A stretch of DNA of 64,000 nucleotides from DASQZK01 sp963809925 (GTDB lineage: Bacteria > Bacteroidota > Bacteroidia > Bacteroidales > GCA-2748055). The notes beneath the pieces are model-generated. The model saw only the letters and a list, made by a program, of their open reading frames with translations, had not been told where the DNA came from and made no database searches. A program made the translations under genes and the position numbers. The stretch is taken from positions 248,001 through 312,000 of the forward strand of contig CAWELH010000003.1 in assembly GCA_963809925.1 (NCBI GenBank), read 5' to 3'. The stretch's first letter is position 1. Every line of letters begins with the position of its first letter. Of this stretch, positions 55,192 through 64,000 are shown one piece after another.

Positions 55192-56289
55192 TTACTTTAC
55201 TTTCGCAGAATGGCCATAATCGGGATAATGATCGGAAAGTCGGGCTTCCACTTTCTCGAAATCCAGGGCTTTAAATTCACCGCTGTAAAGAATGTAGTCG
55301 ATGCGAAAGGATAGCCTGCCAAGGTAGGTGTCGCCTGTGCCACTACCGGCTCTTACAAAGGCATCATCGAGGCCCTTGCTCATGGTATGATAGGTATACG
55401 AAACAGGGGTATCATTAAAATCACCGCATACGATTACGGGGTAGGGAGAATGACTTATGCTTGCCGCAACTTTGTCGGCCTGATGCGCTCTTTTGATGAA
55501 GGCCATTTTAAGTTTTGAAGAGATATCCTGAAGTTCCTTCAATTGATTTTCATCATAACGAAGACGCAGACTGTCGATAAATTCATAATTACTCGAACGG
55601 AAATTTACAGACTGGAGGTGATTATTATAAATTCTTATGGTATCGTCCCTGAAGGCGATGTCGGTATATATCGACATGTTTCTGGTCCGGTCGAAAGAGA
55701 TCACTCCCTGACCGACCACGGGATATTTACTGAAGGTTGCAATTCCGTAACCTGTATTGTTTCCTGTAGCAATACTGTAATGGATATGGTGATACGGGGT
55801 TTCACCGAAAATGCGATTAATATTCTCCGGACGCAGCGTGGATTTATTATCGGTGTAAAACTCCTGGATACAGACCACATCGGGGTGCTCACTTCGGATA
55901 AAGTTAAAGATACCTTTATTCGTATTGGGGTCAGCCAGCCACTTATAAATATTGAAAGCTCTGACATTAAAGGAGAGGACTTTCAACGCATGACTGCCAG
56001 TTTGTTCGGTGTCTCTGTTCTTTTTCACGAAACCCGGAAAATAGTCTTTAATGAACGTGCCGCCGGCAATGAGTACGATCAGGGAGAGGAAGGCTATTCT
56101 TCTCCATCGTATGATCCAATATAGGAGAAGGAGTACATTCGCCAGAAGTAGATACGGATATACGAGGCCGAAAAAGGCCAATGGCCAAACTTTCACAGGT
56201 GAGACGACTGTGGAAAGGTAAGCCAGGATCAATCCTGTCGCGATCAGGATATTCAGGTATGCCAGTATCCTATGTATGAGTTTTCTCAA
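55192..56289 (-). CDS. Membrane-anchored endonuclease/exonuclease/phosphatase-family protein
   Basis: 365 residues. Three N-terminal transmembrane helices (about 8-28, 35-60 and 65-85) precede an EEP domain with NVRAFN, CIQEFYTD, VIVCGDFNDTPVS and the terminal LSDHYPD, all active-site motifs kept. Likely hydrolyses phosphodiesters or phospholipids outside the cytoplasm. Start is TTG 56289; no ATG fits. It is the last gene of the small-membrane-protein/mutL/rhomboid operon, 25 bp after the preceding stop. Confidence 0.85.
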   Translation of the reverse strand: MRKLIHRILAYLNILIATGLILAYLSTVVSPVKVWPLAFFGLVYPYLLLANVLLLLYWIIRWRRIAFLSLIVLIAGGTFIKDYFPGFVKKNRDTEQTGSHALKVLSFNVRAFNIYKWLADPNTNKGIFNFIRSEHPDVVCIQEFYTDNKSTLRPENINRIFGETPYHHIHYSIATGNNTGYGIATFSKYPVVGQGVISFDRTRNMSIYTDIAFRDDTIRIYNNHLQSVNFRSSNYEFIDSLRLRYDENQLKELQDISSKLKMAFIKRAHQADKVAASISHSPYPVIVCGDFNDTPVSYTYHTMSKGLDDAFVRAGSGTGDTYLGRLSFRIDYILYSGEFKALDFEKVEARLSDHYPDYGHSAKVK

Positions 56290-56314
56290 CGATGCGGTGT
56301 TACAGCCAGGAGAA

Positions 56315-57196
56315 TCACTTATTCATCCTGAACAAGGTTTCCTTTTCCTCAGCCGTCAGGCTGTCATATCCTTTTTTTGAAATTTTATCGAGTATTCTGT
56401 CAATCTCCTTTTGTTTTTCCAGCTTTATACGGTTGTATTCCAGATCATCGGTGACAGGTTGCTTATGTGTCACACGCATCTTTTTCCGTGAGCGAAACAT
56501 ATACAGGAATTTATCGATGAACCGTGAAAATCCCATAGTAAAATCCTTTCCGTTTTTATACCTGACGGTAAAAAGATACCCGAAGGCAGCTCCCCCGATA
56601 TGTGCAATCTTCCCGCCTGTATTATCTGAAAAATTGAGAAGCGAGGAGAGGATAAAGCCGGCGAGAGCAACATAGATGATTTTTACCGGGCCCAGGAAAA
56701 CGATATAGATCTTATAATCAGGAACAAGGGTGCCGATAGCGATCACAATGGCCATGATGGCTGCCGAGGCACCAATAGCCACTGAAGCTGAATTGTCCAG
56801 GCTAAGCCCGGGGAAAATATTATATGACAGGACATAAAGCAGGGCCCCTGAGATACCTCCAAGGAGATAGACGCTTAACAGCTGTTTTTCACTCAGGTAT
56901 GACAGGAAAATCTTTCCAAACCAGTATAGCCAAAGAAGGTTGAAGAGAATATGAAGAAAATTCTCATGCACGAACATGTAGGTCAGAATAGTCCAGGGCC
57001 TGGTCACAAGGATACTCAGGTTTGCGGGGACACCAAGCCAAATCACAGCCTGATAGATCAGGTTACTTGTATTGAACAGGCGGGAGATGATCATAATGGC
57101 CTGCAACAGCAAGAAGACGGCCAGGTTTATGTAGATGAGCCGGGTAAGTGCACTGCCCGTCTTGAACGAAGCTTTTATTTCATCCATTATGTTCAT
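56315..57196 (-). CDS. Rhomboid-family intramembrane serine protease (second copy)
   Basis: 293 residues with about six transmembrane helices. Catalytic Ser144 (GASAAIMA) and His199 (IAHIGGAAFG), and WTILTYMFVHENFLHILFNLLWL in the loop region. A soluble basic C-terminal tail (DKISKKGYDSLTAEEKETLF) follows. It cleaves membrane-spanning substrates, as yet unknown. It lies 26 bp after the other rhomboid. Confidence 0.92.
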   Translation of the reverse strand: MNIMDEIKASFKTGSALTRLIYINLAVFLLLQAIMIISRLFNTSNLIYQAVIWLGVPANLSILVTRPWTILTYMFVHENFLHILFNLLWLYWFGKIFLSYLSEKQLLSVYLLGGISGALLYVLSYNIFPGLSLDNSASVAIGASAAIMAIVIAIGTLVPDYKIYIVFLGPVKIIYVALAGFILSSLLNFSDNTGGKIAHIGGAAFGYLFTVRYKNGKDFTMGFSRFIDKFLYMFRSRKKMRVTHKQPVTDDLEYNRIKLEKQKEIDRILDKISKKGYDSLTAEEKETLFRMNK

Positions 57197-57222
57197 GATA
57201 TTCTCCTCTTCGCTAACGTTGA

Positions 57223-57963
57223 TCAGTAGAATTTAGTCCTGTTTTGCCCCCAAATTCTCAGAAGGATGAAACCGAACAGCATACCTCCGATGTGAGCAAA
57301 ATGTGCAATGTTGCTTCCGGGTTGTGCAAAGCCCAAATATAGTTCGATCGCACCGTAGCCAATAACGAAATATTTGGCTTTGATGGGGATGGGAGGAAAG
57401 AGAAGAAAGAGCTGGGTATTCGGGAAAAGCACTCCAAAGGCAAGAAGTATACCAAACACAGCACCAGAAGCACCGATGGTAGGAACGTACATCCCGCGGG
57501 CTACTTTTTGCGCAAGTGCGCTTGGAGTATTTGCAAGTCTTTCAATAATTTCCGGTGTATATTTATCGATGCCGAAAGCCTGGGCAGCATCCGTCAGGGC
57601 TTTTGAAATTTCAAAGTACGTGACCACTTCATTGAGAAACGCAGCACCCAGCCCGGTGATCATGTAATATGTGAGGAATCGTTTTCCGCCCCAAACCCCT
57701 TCCAGGACCCTGCCAAACATCCAAAATGCAAACATATTGAAAAAAATATGAGTAATGGACCCGTGAAGAAACATATGGGTAACAATCTGGTAGGGACGGA
57801 AGAACGGTGAACCGACATAGTACAACCCCAGTTCCCTGTTGAGGTCAATCCCGAATGCGCTGTTGAACCCCAGGGTTGCGAGATACATCAGGACATTTAT
57901 TATAATCAGGTTTTTTACAACCGGTGGGGTACCGCCAACACGGCCAACGTATGCACTGCTCAT
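57223..57963 (-). CDS. Rhomboid-family intramembrane serine protease (first copy)
   Basis: 246 residues from ATG 57963, which overlaps the mutL stop codon (ATGA); the longer frame to 58047 lies inside mutL. Catalytic Ser166 (GASGAVFG) and His224 (AHIGGMLFG), with YQIVTHMFLHGSITHIFFNMFAFWMFG for the loop and first helices. A larger insert (about 115-155) lies between helices. Two rhomboids in tandem in the mutL operon suggest a duplication with divergence. Confidence 0.93.
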   Translation of the reverse strand: MSSAYVGRVGGTPPVVKNLIIINVLMYLATLGFNSAFGIDLNRELGLYYVGSPFFRPYQIVTHMFLHGSITHIFFNMFAFWMFGRVLEGVWGGKRFLTYYMITGLGAAFLNEVVTYFEISKALTDAAQAFGIDKYTPEIIERLANTPSALAQKVARGMYVPTIGASGAVFGILLAFGVLFPNTQLFLLFPPIPIKAKYFVIGYGAIELYLGFAQPGSNIAHFAHIGGMLFGFILLRIWGQNRTKFY

Positions 57964-59786
57964 CCGTTTAGAATTTTTACAATTTCTTCTGTTCGTATAA
58001 TCGAGATAATCAACTTTCCGGATGGTGAATAATTTGGATTCGAACAACCGAAAAGTTTATCGACCAGCTCGCGCATTTCCTGCATCTCAAGAATCTTGCC
58101 ATAGGGGATTGCAGAAGCTTTTGCAAGTGATCTGGCGATCTTTTCGCTTAATTCCTTCCCGGGATCTGCTTCGTAGGCCTTGTAATTCTCAAGCATTTGT
58201 TCAATAAGTGACTTGGGATCGGAATTTTTGACAGTCTCAGGGATTCCGTGAATAACCAGCGTATTTTTGCCAAAGGCCCGGATATCAAATCCCAGTTTAT
58301 TTATCTCCTCCATAATTTCAGTAAAAGTAACGAAATCTGAAGCATTAAGTTCGATGGTTTCCGGAAAGAGCGATTGCTGTACCACAGCTGAACGGTTTCG
58401 GAGAATTTCCAGATTATCTTCAAACAGTATTCTTTCGTGTGCCCGCTTCTGATCGATCAGCATAAGTCCCGACTTTACCGGCGTAAGAATGTACCGCCCC
58501 TTAAACTGCATGAACCGGGTTTGACCACCAGCGTTTTCCTCGGAGAAATTTTCCGCAACAGGCTGTTCATACTCAGGTGGTCTTTGTCTGTTCTGGTAGA
58601 GAATCTCCCAGTTTTCAGGCACGCGGCTATTGTTATCGCGATACGAAGAGCTGCGGTCCCTGTTTTCACGATCATCACTTTCGAAAGGATTAAATTCGGA
58701 GTTTATATTCACCCTCGGAATCCTGATCTCCGTGTCCTTCCTGAGTACAGGGATATCCACCACGCCTTCCGTCTGAAAATCTATGGAGGGCGAAAGGTTA
58801 TATCTTCCGATAGATTCCCGTATCACGGCATGAAGTATCTGCCATATTGCCTGCTCATCCTCGAATTTAACCTCGGTTTTCGTGGGATGAATATTGATGT
58901 CGATCTTTGCGGCATCGATATCGAAAAAAATGAAGTAGGCCGGGATGGCTTCCGGAGGAAGTATCTGGTTATAAGCCTGGATAACGGCTTTGTGAAAATA
59001 CGGGTGGCGGATATACCTGCCATTCACGAAAAAATACTGTTCACCGAAGGTCTTCCTTGCGAATTCGGGTTTGCCGATGTAACCTTCTATTTTAATGAGT
59101 GTAGTATCAGAGTTAACCGGGATGAGGCCCTGGTTTATTGACTTTCCGAAAATACTTATGATCCGCTGACGCATATTTCCCACCGGCAGGTTAAAGATCT
59201 GTGAATTATTATGAAGGAGCGAAAACTCTATTCCGGGATGGGCCAGTGCGACGTGATTAAATTCATTGATGATATGCCGGAGTTCTGTGGAATTGCTTTT
59301 CAGGAATTTCCGCCTTGCAGGAACATTGTAAAACAAATTCTTCACCATGAAATTGCTGCCATCCTGACAGGCTATCGGTTCGTTGTTCCGGATTTCCGAT
59401 GCCCCGATCCGGATATGTGTGCCCAATTCATCCTCTCGTCGTTTGGATTTCAGGCTGACTTCAGCGATAGCGGCAATGGAAGCCAGCGCTTCCCCTCTGA
59501 ACCCCTTTGTTCTGATAGCAAAGAGATCATTCGCCGTGGTGATCTTGGACGTGGCATGACGCTCCCAGCACAACCGTGCATCTGTCACCGACATGCCGCA
59601 GCCATTGTCGATGACCTGGATCAGCGTTTTTCCGGCATCACGGATATTAACTGTGATTGAGTCAGCTCCCGAGTCTACCGCATTTTCAATAAGTTCTTTA
59701 ACAACAGACGCCGGCCGCTGGATGACCTCTCCGGCAGCGATCTGGTTTGCGACGGCATCGGGAAGTAAATGAATTATTCCGTTCAT
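57960..59786 (-). CDS. mutL: DNA mismatch repair protein MutL
   Basis: 608 residues. The GHKL ATPase is at the N-terminus: VANQIAAGEVIQRPASVVKELIENAVDSGA, DNGCGM and TKGFRGEALASIAA. After a charged linker (about 360-420) the C-terminal dimerisation domain carries DQKRAHERILFEDNL and GKLIISI. MutL links MutS to downstream repair. It is second in the operon, 3 bp after the small membrane gene. Confidence 0.96.
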   Translation of the reverse strand: MNGIIHLLPDAVANQIAAGEVIQRPASVVKELIENAVDSGADSITVNIRDAGKTLIQVIDNGCGMSVTDARLCWERHATSKITTANDLFAIRTKGFRGEALASIAAIAEVSLKSKRREDELGTHIRIGASEIRNNEPIACQDGSNFMVKNLFYNVPARRKFLKSNSTELRHIINEFNHVALAHPGIEFSLLHNNSQIFNLPVGNMRQRIISIFGKSINQGLIPVNSDTTLIKIEGYIGKPEFARKTFGEQYFFVNGRYIRHPYFHKAVIQAYNQILPPEAIPAYFIFFDIDAAKIDINIHPTKTEVKFEDEQAIWQILHAVIRESIGRYNLSPSIDFQTEGVVDIPVLRKDTEIRIPRVNINSEFNPFESDDRENRDRSSSYRDNNSRVPENWEILYQNRQRPPEYEQPVAENFSEENAGGQTRFMQFKGRYILTPVKSGLMLIDQKRAHERILFEDNLEILRNRSAVVQQSLFPETIELNASDFVTFTEIMEEINKLGFDIRAFGKNTLVIHGIPETVKNSDPKSLIEQMLENYKAYEADPGKELSEKIARSLAKASAIPYGKILEMQEMRELVDKLFGCSNPNYSPSGKLIISIIRTEEIVKILNG

Positions 59787-59789
59787 ATC

Positions 59790-60074
59790 TTACCTGAAGA
59801 GTAGGAGATAAGCCACGAAAAATAAAAACAAAATGATCAGTACCAATCTCAGGTTGGATTGCTTCCTGGCTTTCACATTTGTATGAAAATGGGAACGCAT
59901 AGACCCTCTTCGAATAGCAGAGGTATATCCGGTTTCGGGTTCTTCGCTCGCACCAATCTCCTGTGCAAGCCGTTTCCTTCTCTCCTCTATTTTTTCCTTT
60001 TCAGGATTATAATAGAGAGGTTTGTACTCGAATTGTTTATGCCTGGGTAACCTGAATAATCGTATTAGTGCCAT
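59790..60074 (-). CDS. Small single-span membrane protein upstream of mutL
   Basis: 94 residues: a positively charged N-terminal half (LARHKQ-like RLPRHKQFEYKP, EKIEERRKRLAQEIG) and a C-terminal membrane helix (LRLVLIILFLFFVAYLLLF). No family recognised. The 3-bp spacing to mutL and co-direction support reality. Confidence 0.7.
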   Translation of the reverse strand: MALIRLFRLPRHKQFEYKPLYYNPEKEKIEERRKRLAQEIGASEEPETGYTSAIRRGSMRSHFHTNVKARKQSNLRLVLIILFLFFVAYLLLFR

Positions 60075-60465
60075 GATTTTTACCTTAAAGGGTGTAAAGT
60101 TATCAATATTTTCACAGTTGTGGCTTTGGCTACGGTTTTAATTAAGAACGTGATTTTGTAACGATTTGTTGAGCAGTACGATATCAATTTTACAAAGGAT
60201 TCACTTCAAATACTGAAATCAAGGGGTTACTCCCGGAGTCGTCACTAGAAAGTTATTTTCTGAATACTGATCCACTGAACAACATGGAAACTTGAGATCC
60301 GTCAAACTTTCTTCTGAAGGTATCTTTTATGGAGCCGGTTGCAGAATATTGCACTAAAACCGGGCCATTTCTTTCTTTTTGGATGAATTATTTTCAGGTT
60401 TCAATAAAAATAAGGAATTTTGACCGTTACTGCTGAATGCCCCTGCATCTTAAAAACAATACATA
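60075..60465. other. Divergent spacer between the mutL operon and gmhA
   Basis: 390 bp with no gene. It must carry the two divergent promoters; TAACTTTA on the minus strand about 30 bp before the mutL operon is the nearest match to the consensus. No RNA gene recognised. Confidence 0.4.
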
Positions 60466-61038
60466 ATGAATGAGATCCGTAACAGCCTGCTCGAAGCACG
60501 GAAACTACTGGATGAGTTTCTGATGGATGAAAGAAATATACATGCTATAAAGGAGGCAGCCGATATCTTTACGGAAACCTTCCGTTCGGGAGGAAAGGTT
60601 TACTCCATCGGAAACGGAGGATCAATGAGCGATGCGATGCATTTCGCAGAGGAGCTGACAGGCCGTTTTCGCGACGACAGACCTGCTGTGCCGGCCGTAG
60701 CTATTGCCGATCCTACCCATCTTACCTGTACGGCGAATGACTATGGATTTGAGGCCATTTTTTCCCGGTATATTGAAGCCCATGGCCGTGAGGGTGATGC
60801 ACTCCTTGCAATCAGTACCAGCGGGAATTCGGCAAATATTCTCAGGGGTATTGAAGCCGCAAAGAAGGCAGGCATGAAGGTGGTGGCCCTAACCGGCAGG
60901 GACGGGGGTAAGGCCGCGCATCTCGCCGACACTGAAATACGCGTGCCCTGGCATGGATATTCAGACCGTATACAGGAGATGCATATCAAGATCATCCATA
61001 TTTTAATCCAATCGATTGAAATTTCTCTGTTTGACTAG
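60466..61038 (+). CDS. gmhA: Phosphoheptose isomerase-like SIS-domain protein
   Basis: 190 residues, single SIS domain: IGNGGSMSDAMHFAEELTGRF, AISTSGNSANILRGIEAAKKAG and a C-terminal helix QEMHIKIIHILIQSIE. GmhA converts sedoheptulose 7-phosphate to D-glycero-D-manno-heptose 7-phosphate for LPS core or S-layer sugars. Other heptose genes are not in the window, so the assignment rests on family similarity. Confidence 0.87.
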   Translation: MNEIRNSLLEARKLLDEFLMDERNIHAIKEAADIFTETFRSGGKVYSIGNGGSMSDAMHFAEELTGRFRDDRPAVPAVAIADPTHLTCTANDYGFEAIFSRYIEAHGREGDALLAISTSGNSANILRGIEAAKKAGMKVVALTGRDGGKAAHLADTEIRVPWHGYSDRIQEMHIKIIHILIQSIEISLFD

Positions 61039-61040
61039 CT

Positions 61041-61085
61041 GATTTTTTACCGTTTTTCCCATTAAGGGATAAAGGTTAAAAAATC
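61041..61085 (+). promoter_or_regulatory. Inverted repeat between gmhA and the ComM-like gene
   Basis: GATTTTTTACC (61041-61051) pairs with GGTTAAAAAATC (61074-61085), with an inner CCC/GGG pair in the loop. It ends 4 bp before the next ATG. It may be a weak terminator or a leader hairpin. Confidence 0.4.
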
Positions 61086-61089
61086 GACT

Positions 61090-62628
61090 ATGTTGGTAAA
61101 AGCATTCGGGAGTTCCGTCCATGGAATCAATGCCACCACAATCACCGTGGAAGTGAACATCGGACAGGGAGCCAAATTTTTTATTGTGGGCCTGGCCGAT
61201 AATGCTGTCAAGGAGTCTCAGCAGAGGATTGAATCAGCGCTCAAGAACAATGGATTTGCGTGGCCCGGGCATAGGGTGGTGGTCAACCTGGCACCGGCAG
61301 ACATAAGGAAAGAAGGCTCCGCCTACGACCTTCCCCTCGCCGTGGGTATTCTGGCCGCTTCTTCCCAGCTTGCAGCAGAAAAACTGAAAGATTACGTCCT
61401 GATGGGCGAACTTTCGCTCGACGGCAATCTCCAGCGCATACGCGGAGTGCTGCCTATGGCTCTTACCGCCCAGAAGGAGAATTTCCGCGGACTTATATTG
61501 CCGGCTGAAAATGCCATGGAAGCAGCGGTGGTGGAGGGCCTTGATATCATCAGTGTCGGAAATTTAAACGATGTGGTTGGTTTCATGAACGGAAGCCTGG
61601 AACTGAAACCTGTGAAGATCGACACCAAAAAAGCCTTTTTCGACCGTGTTAACCGGTTTGACAATGATTTTTCGGAAGTCAGGGGCCAGGAGAATGTCAA
61701 ACGTGCGCTTGAGATCGCTGCTGCAGGAGGACATAACATCCTTATGATCGGTCCCCCGGGTGCTGGAAAAACGATGCTGGCAAAGCGACTGCCCAGCATT
61801 ATCCCGCCACTGACCCTGAATGAAGCCCTTGAAACGACCAAGATACATTCCGTAGCCGGTAAAACAGGTGCCGAAAATTCACTGATGACTTGCCGCCCTT
61901 TCCGTAACCCTCATCATACCATCTCAGATGTCGCACTTGTCGGCGGCGGAAATTATCCCCAGCCAGGCGAAATTTCACTGGCTCATAACGGGGTACTTTT
62001 TCTTGATGAACTCCCTGAATTTAAACGAAACGTTCTGGAAGTCATGAGGCAGCCGCTTGAAGACAGGATAATCACCATCTCGAGAGCAAAGTTTACGGTT
62101 GAATATCCCGCAAGTTTTATGCTTGTAGCCTCCATGAATCCCTGTCCGTGCGGCTATTACAATCATCCGGATAAGATGTGCCAGTGCGGTCCTGGTATGG
62201 TGAAGAAATACCTGAACCGGATTTCGGGGCCCTTGCTCGATCGTATTGATATTCATATCGAGATCATACCCGTACCCTTCAGAGAGCTGGCCGAAAGCCG
62301 TGATGCGGAAAAGAGTGCTGTTGTCCGCGACAGGGTAATCCGTGCGAGAGAAAAGCAGACGGTAAGGTTCACCGGATCGCGCGGGATATATAACAACGCA
62401 CAGATGAACAGCAGGTTGTTACGCAAATATTGCAGGCTTGATGAAGCAGGATCAAAAATCCTGAGGAATGCCATGGAGAGGCTCGGCCTCTCAGCACGCG
62501 CCTATGACAGGATCCTGAAGGTTTCGAGAACCATAGCCGATCTCGACGGAGAAGAAAATATCCTGGCGCATCATATCTCTGAAGCCGTGAATTACAGAAA
62601 CCTGGACAGGGAAAACTGGGCCGGGTAA
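61090..62628 (+). CDS. ComM/YifB-family Mg-chelatase-like AAA+ ATPase
   Basis: 512 residues. N-terminal Lon-protease-like domain (GLADNAVKESQQRIESAL, KEGSAYDLPLAVGIL), AAA+ core with Walker A GPPGAGKT (221-228), FLDELPEF Walker B and a zinc-type CPCGYYNHPDKMCQCGP insert. ComM orthologs are helicases for branch migration in natural transformation; the family (YifB) is widespread. It follows gmhA by 51 bp. Confidence 0.92.
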   Translation: MLVKAFGSSVHGINATTITVEVNIGQGAKFFIVGLADNAVKESQQRIESALKNNGFAWPGHRVVVNLAPADIRKEGSAYDLPLAVGILAASSQLAAEKLKDYVLMGELSLDGNLQRIRGVLPMALTAQKENFRGLILPAENAMEAAVVEGLDIISVGNLNDVVGFMNGSLELKPVKIDTKKAFFDRVNRFDNDFSEVRGQENVKRALEIAAAGGHNILMIGPPGAGKTMLAKRLPSIIPPLTLNEALETTKIHSVAGKTGAENSLMTCRPFRNPHHTISDVALVGGGNYPQPGEISLAHNGVLFLDELPEFKRNVLEVMRQPLEDRIITISRAKFTVEYPASFMLVASMNPCPCGYYNHPDKMCQCGPGMVKKYLNRISGPLLDRIDIHIEIIPVPFRELAESRDAEKSAVVRDRVIRAREKQTVRFTGSRGIYNNAQMNSRLLRKYCRLDEAGSKILRNAMERLGLSARAYDRILKVSRTIADLDGEENILAHHISEAVNYRNLDRENWAG

Positions 62629-62751
62629 GACGGAGTCTGACCTTACTTACCCTGCAACGATTGCCAGAGGATCTGGTTTAGACAAGGATACAGCATGAAT
62701 GGCAACGATTAATCCCGGTTAGTCGTATGCAAACTTCATTCTTATGGATCG

Positions 62752-64000
62752 TTAATTGAAGTCAAAACGTGCGGTAACTACGCTTTTACCAGGAGTATTC
62801 ATTCTGAGTCTTACCCATTGTGCGGAAAATCCTTCCGGGAAGATATATTGCACGTATCCATTCTGTTCGAGGTCAACCCTGGTATAATTGCTCCATTCCC
62901 CGTCACCGCTAAAATCTACTTCAATATCGACACTCATTGATCTGTTCTCATAATTTTTAAGATGCAGGGTTTTACAGTCAAATCCATTGGTAAGAAAGGG
63001 ATCTGAAGTTTCATTGTTACTTACAGTATCCTTCAGCCAAACTGCGCCCCAGCCTGTCGGCTTGCCATAGTGCCACAGATCATCGACATTTTGAAATAGT
63101 AGTCCCGACTGCGGCTGGCCGACACCGTGATCAGTCTGATCACCGGCCATGACGAACATGCCCCGCCAGAAACAGAAATCCGGAACAATGCGAAGATGAT
63201 AGGAGATGGGTTTTATACCCCATACATTCCCGCCGTAGGTCATCATGGGTAGTTCATAAAAAATTCCAAAAACATCCATGATAAACCGTTCCGTTTGAGC
63301 CTCACGGATCCGCATCCATTCCGTGTTCCATGCATGATCAAAAGACTGACTGCCTTTTGGAAGCCGGTAGGTCTGCCACTTTTGTGAGCGATCGTTGTAG
63401 CATTTCAGAATTACCGATTTCCTGTCCCAGCCGGTGGCAAAGATCGGGTTTCCGTATATCGATTTGCCCTGGAAGTTCATACTGTTTTCCCCTCCAATGC
63501 CAATAAATGCAGTTCGTTCCAGGATGGTCCACTTTTTACCCTTCCCGTCCCATTCTGCAAGGCGGCCAGGCCCGGTACCTGCCAGATAATCTCTCTCGTC
63601 ATATGAATTATTCGCAACAACCACCCGGCCGTTTCCGGTATAGCCGTCTTTAAAATGAATATAGGCTGTTGAAGGGATGTCCAGTTCATCAACAAGATTG
63701 AAAAGAAGTTTGGTTTTCAGGGTATGAACATCGCATTCAAATAAAAGACCCTCCATCGTAAGGAAATACACCTTGTTTTCAGGGTCTGTGAGGTGCTCCA
63801 TGGTTGCGGCAAGGCGATGACCGGTCAACTCGTCGCAGATCCGAACGTTCCCGTTTTTGTCGATGAAATACGGTCCAATGATTGCCTGTTCGGAAGGATT
63901 GTGGATCATACGGTTGGCAAAGGTTCCTGTAACGCTTCCCGGGAAGCGTTTCATCGTCATATCATCACTGATTTCATACAAACCGATGCGCGAACCCTTG
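62752..64000 (-). CDS. Unknown protein, C-terminal part (5' end beyond window)
   Basis: The frame is open through the right edge, so the TTG at 63981 is probably internal; more than 415 residues are visible. Repeating short strands (GRLAEWDGKGKKWTIL, GWDRKSVILKCYNDRSQKWQTYRLP, KVYFLTMEGLLFECDVHTLK) suggest a beta-propeller, followed by a beta-sandwich end (VDIEVDFSGDGEWSNYTRVDLEQNGY). I do not recognise a named family; a secreted sugar-active or surface protein would fit, but is only a guess. Confidence 0.72.
   Translation of the reverse strand, partial: KGSRIGLYEISDDMTMKRFPGSVTGTFANRMIHNPSEQAIIGPYFIDKNGNVRICDELTGHRLAATMEHLTDPENKVYFLTMEGLLFECDVHTLKTKLLFNLVDELDIPSTAYIHFKDGYTGNGRVVVANNSYDERDYLAGTGPGRLAEWDGKGKKWTILERTAFIGIGGENSMNFQGKSIYGNPIFATGWDRKSVILKCYNDRSQKWQTYRLPKGSQSFDHAWNTEWMRIREAQTERFIMDVFGIFYELPMMTYGGNVWGIKPISYHLRIVPDFCFWRGMFVMAGDQTDHGVGQPQSGLLFQNVDDLWHYGKPTGWGAVWLKDTVSNNETSDPFLTNGFDCKTLHLKNYENRSMSVDIEVDFSGDGEWSNYTRVDLEQNGYVQYIFPEGFSAQWVRLRMNTPGKSVVTARFDFN

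Noticed and set aside
58437..59141. 234-codon open frame on the plus strand
   Set aside because: Antisense to mutL; composition not protein-like.
1..64000. tRNA, rRNA or tmRNA genes
   Set aside because: None was recognised when reading the gene-free stretches; a covariance search would be needed to exclude short RNAs.

Overview
The window looks like chromosome of a member of the Bacteroidota, most likely a Bacteroidia lineage. Supporting signs are two genes for secreted DUF3857/transglutaminase-like proteins plus a third paralog that lacks the domain, a DUF4412 protein, a GIN-domain (DUF2807) protein, a Bacteroidota-style peptidoglycan ligase (Mpl), a two-gene methylmalonyl-CoA mutase, ribosomal protein S16 with a long acidic tail, weak Shine-Dalgarno sequences, and one clean Bacteroidota promoter (TTTG-N19-TATCTTTG) before rpsP. 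No rRNA, tRNA, CRISPR, integrase, transposase or phage gene was seen. Both window edges cut genes.

Layout. 1-1805: end of a transglutaminase/TPR protein. 1806-2593: a decayed surface-protein gene and dispersed repeats. 2594-4033: an alcohol dehydrogenase broken by a frameshift, then a small membrane protein. 4200-10995 (minus): mpl, a 31-bp repeat array, and three tandem DUF3857 genes. 11210-17065: a metallo-hydrolase, a thioredoxin-like protein and the methylmalonyl-CoA mutase pair. 17424-18795: a 204-bp tandem repeat array. 18876-23177 (minus): DUF4412, HEAT, fumC, CAP lipoprotein, arsC-like. 23462-26261: HlyD/TolC pair. 26637-30274: prfB with its programmed frameshift, recX, prmC, and divergent ribD. 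30474-36008: a TPR-caspase and a very large propeller/SpoIIE sensor phosphatase. 36005-41398 (minus): LOG protein, trxA, and dnaE with a fused proofreading exonuclease.

41399-42362 is repeat-rich. 42363-43662: rpsP-rimM. 43699-48449: thioesterase, GIN protein, tsaC, glycosyltransferase, dapD, yidD and a Fur-family regulator with a palindromic operator candidate. 48800-51444: two phosphofructokinases, both with pyrophosphate-type signatures. 52103-54533: SPOR lipoprotein, a dihydroorotate-dehydrogenase-like protein and a DUF434 protein. 54559-60074 (minus): redoxin, EEP phosphohydrolase, two rhomboid proteases, mutL and a small membrane protein, the last five forming a tight operon. 60466-62628: gmhA and the ComM-like ATPase. 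62752-64000: the C-terminal part of an unknown protein.

Taken together the genes suggest glycolysis with reversible PPi-PFK, a succinate/propionate branch (fumarase, methylmalonyl-CoA mutase), a meso-DAP cell wall (dapD, mpl) and ordinary replication, repair and translation functions. The most unusual material is the caspase/phosphatase pair and the intergenic repeats: a 204-bp array of double-hairpin modules, a 31-bp array, octanucleotide microsatellites, and several dispersed families.
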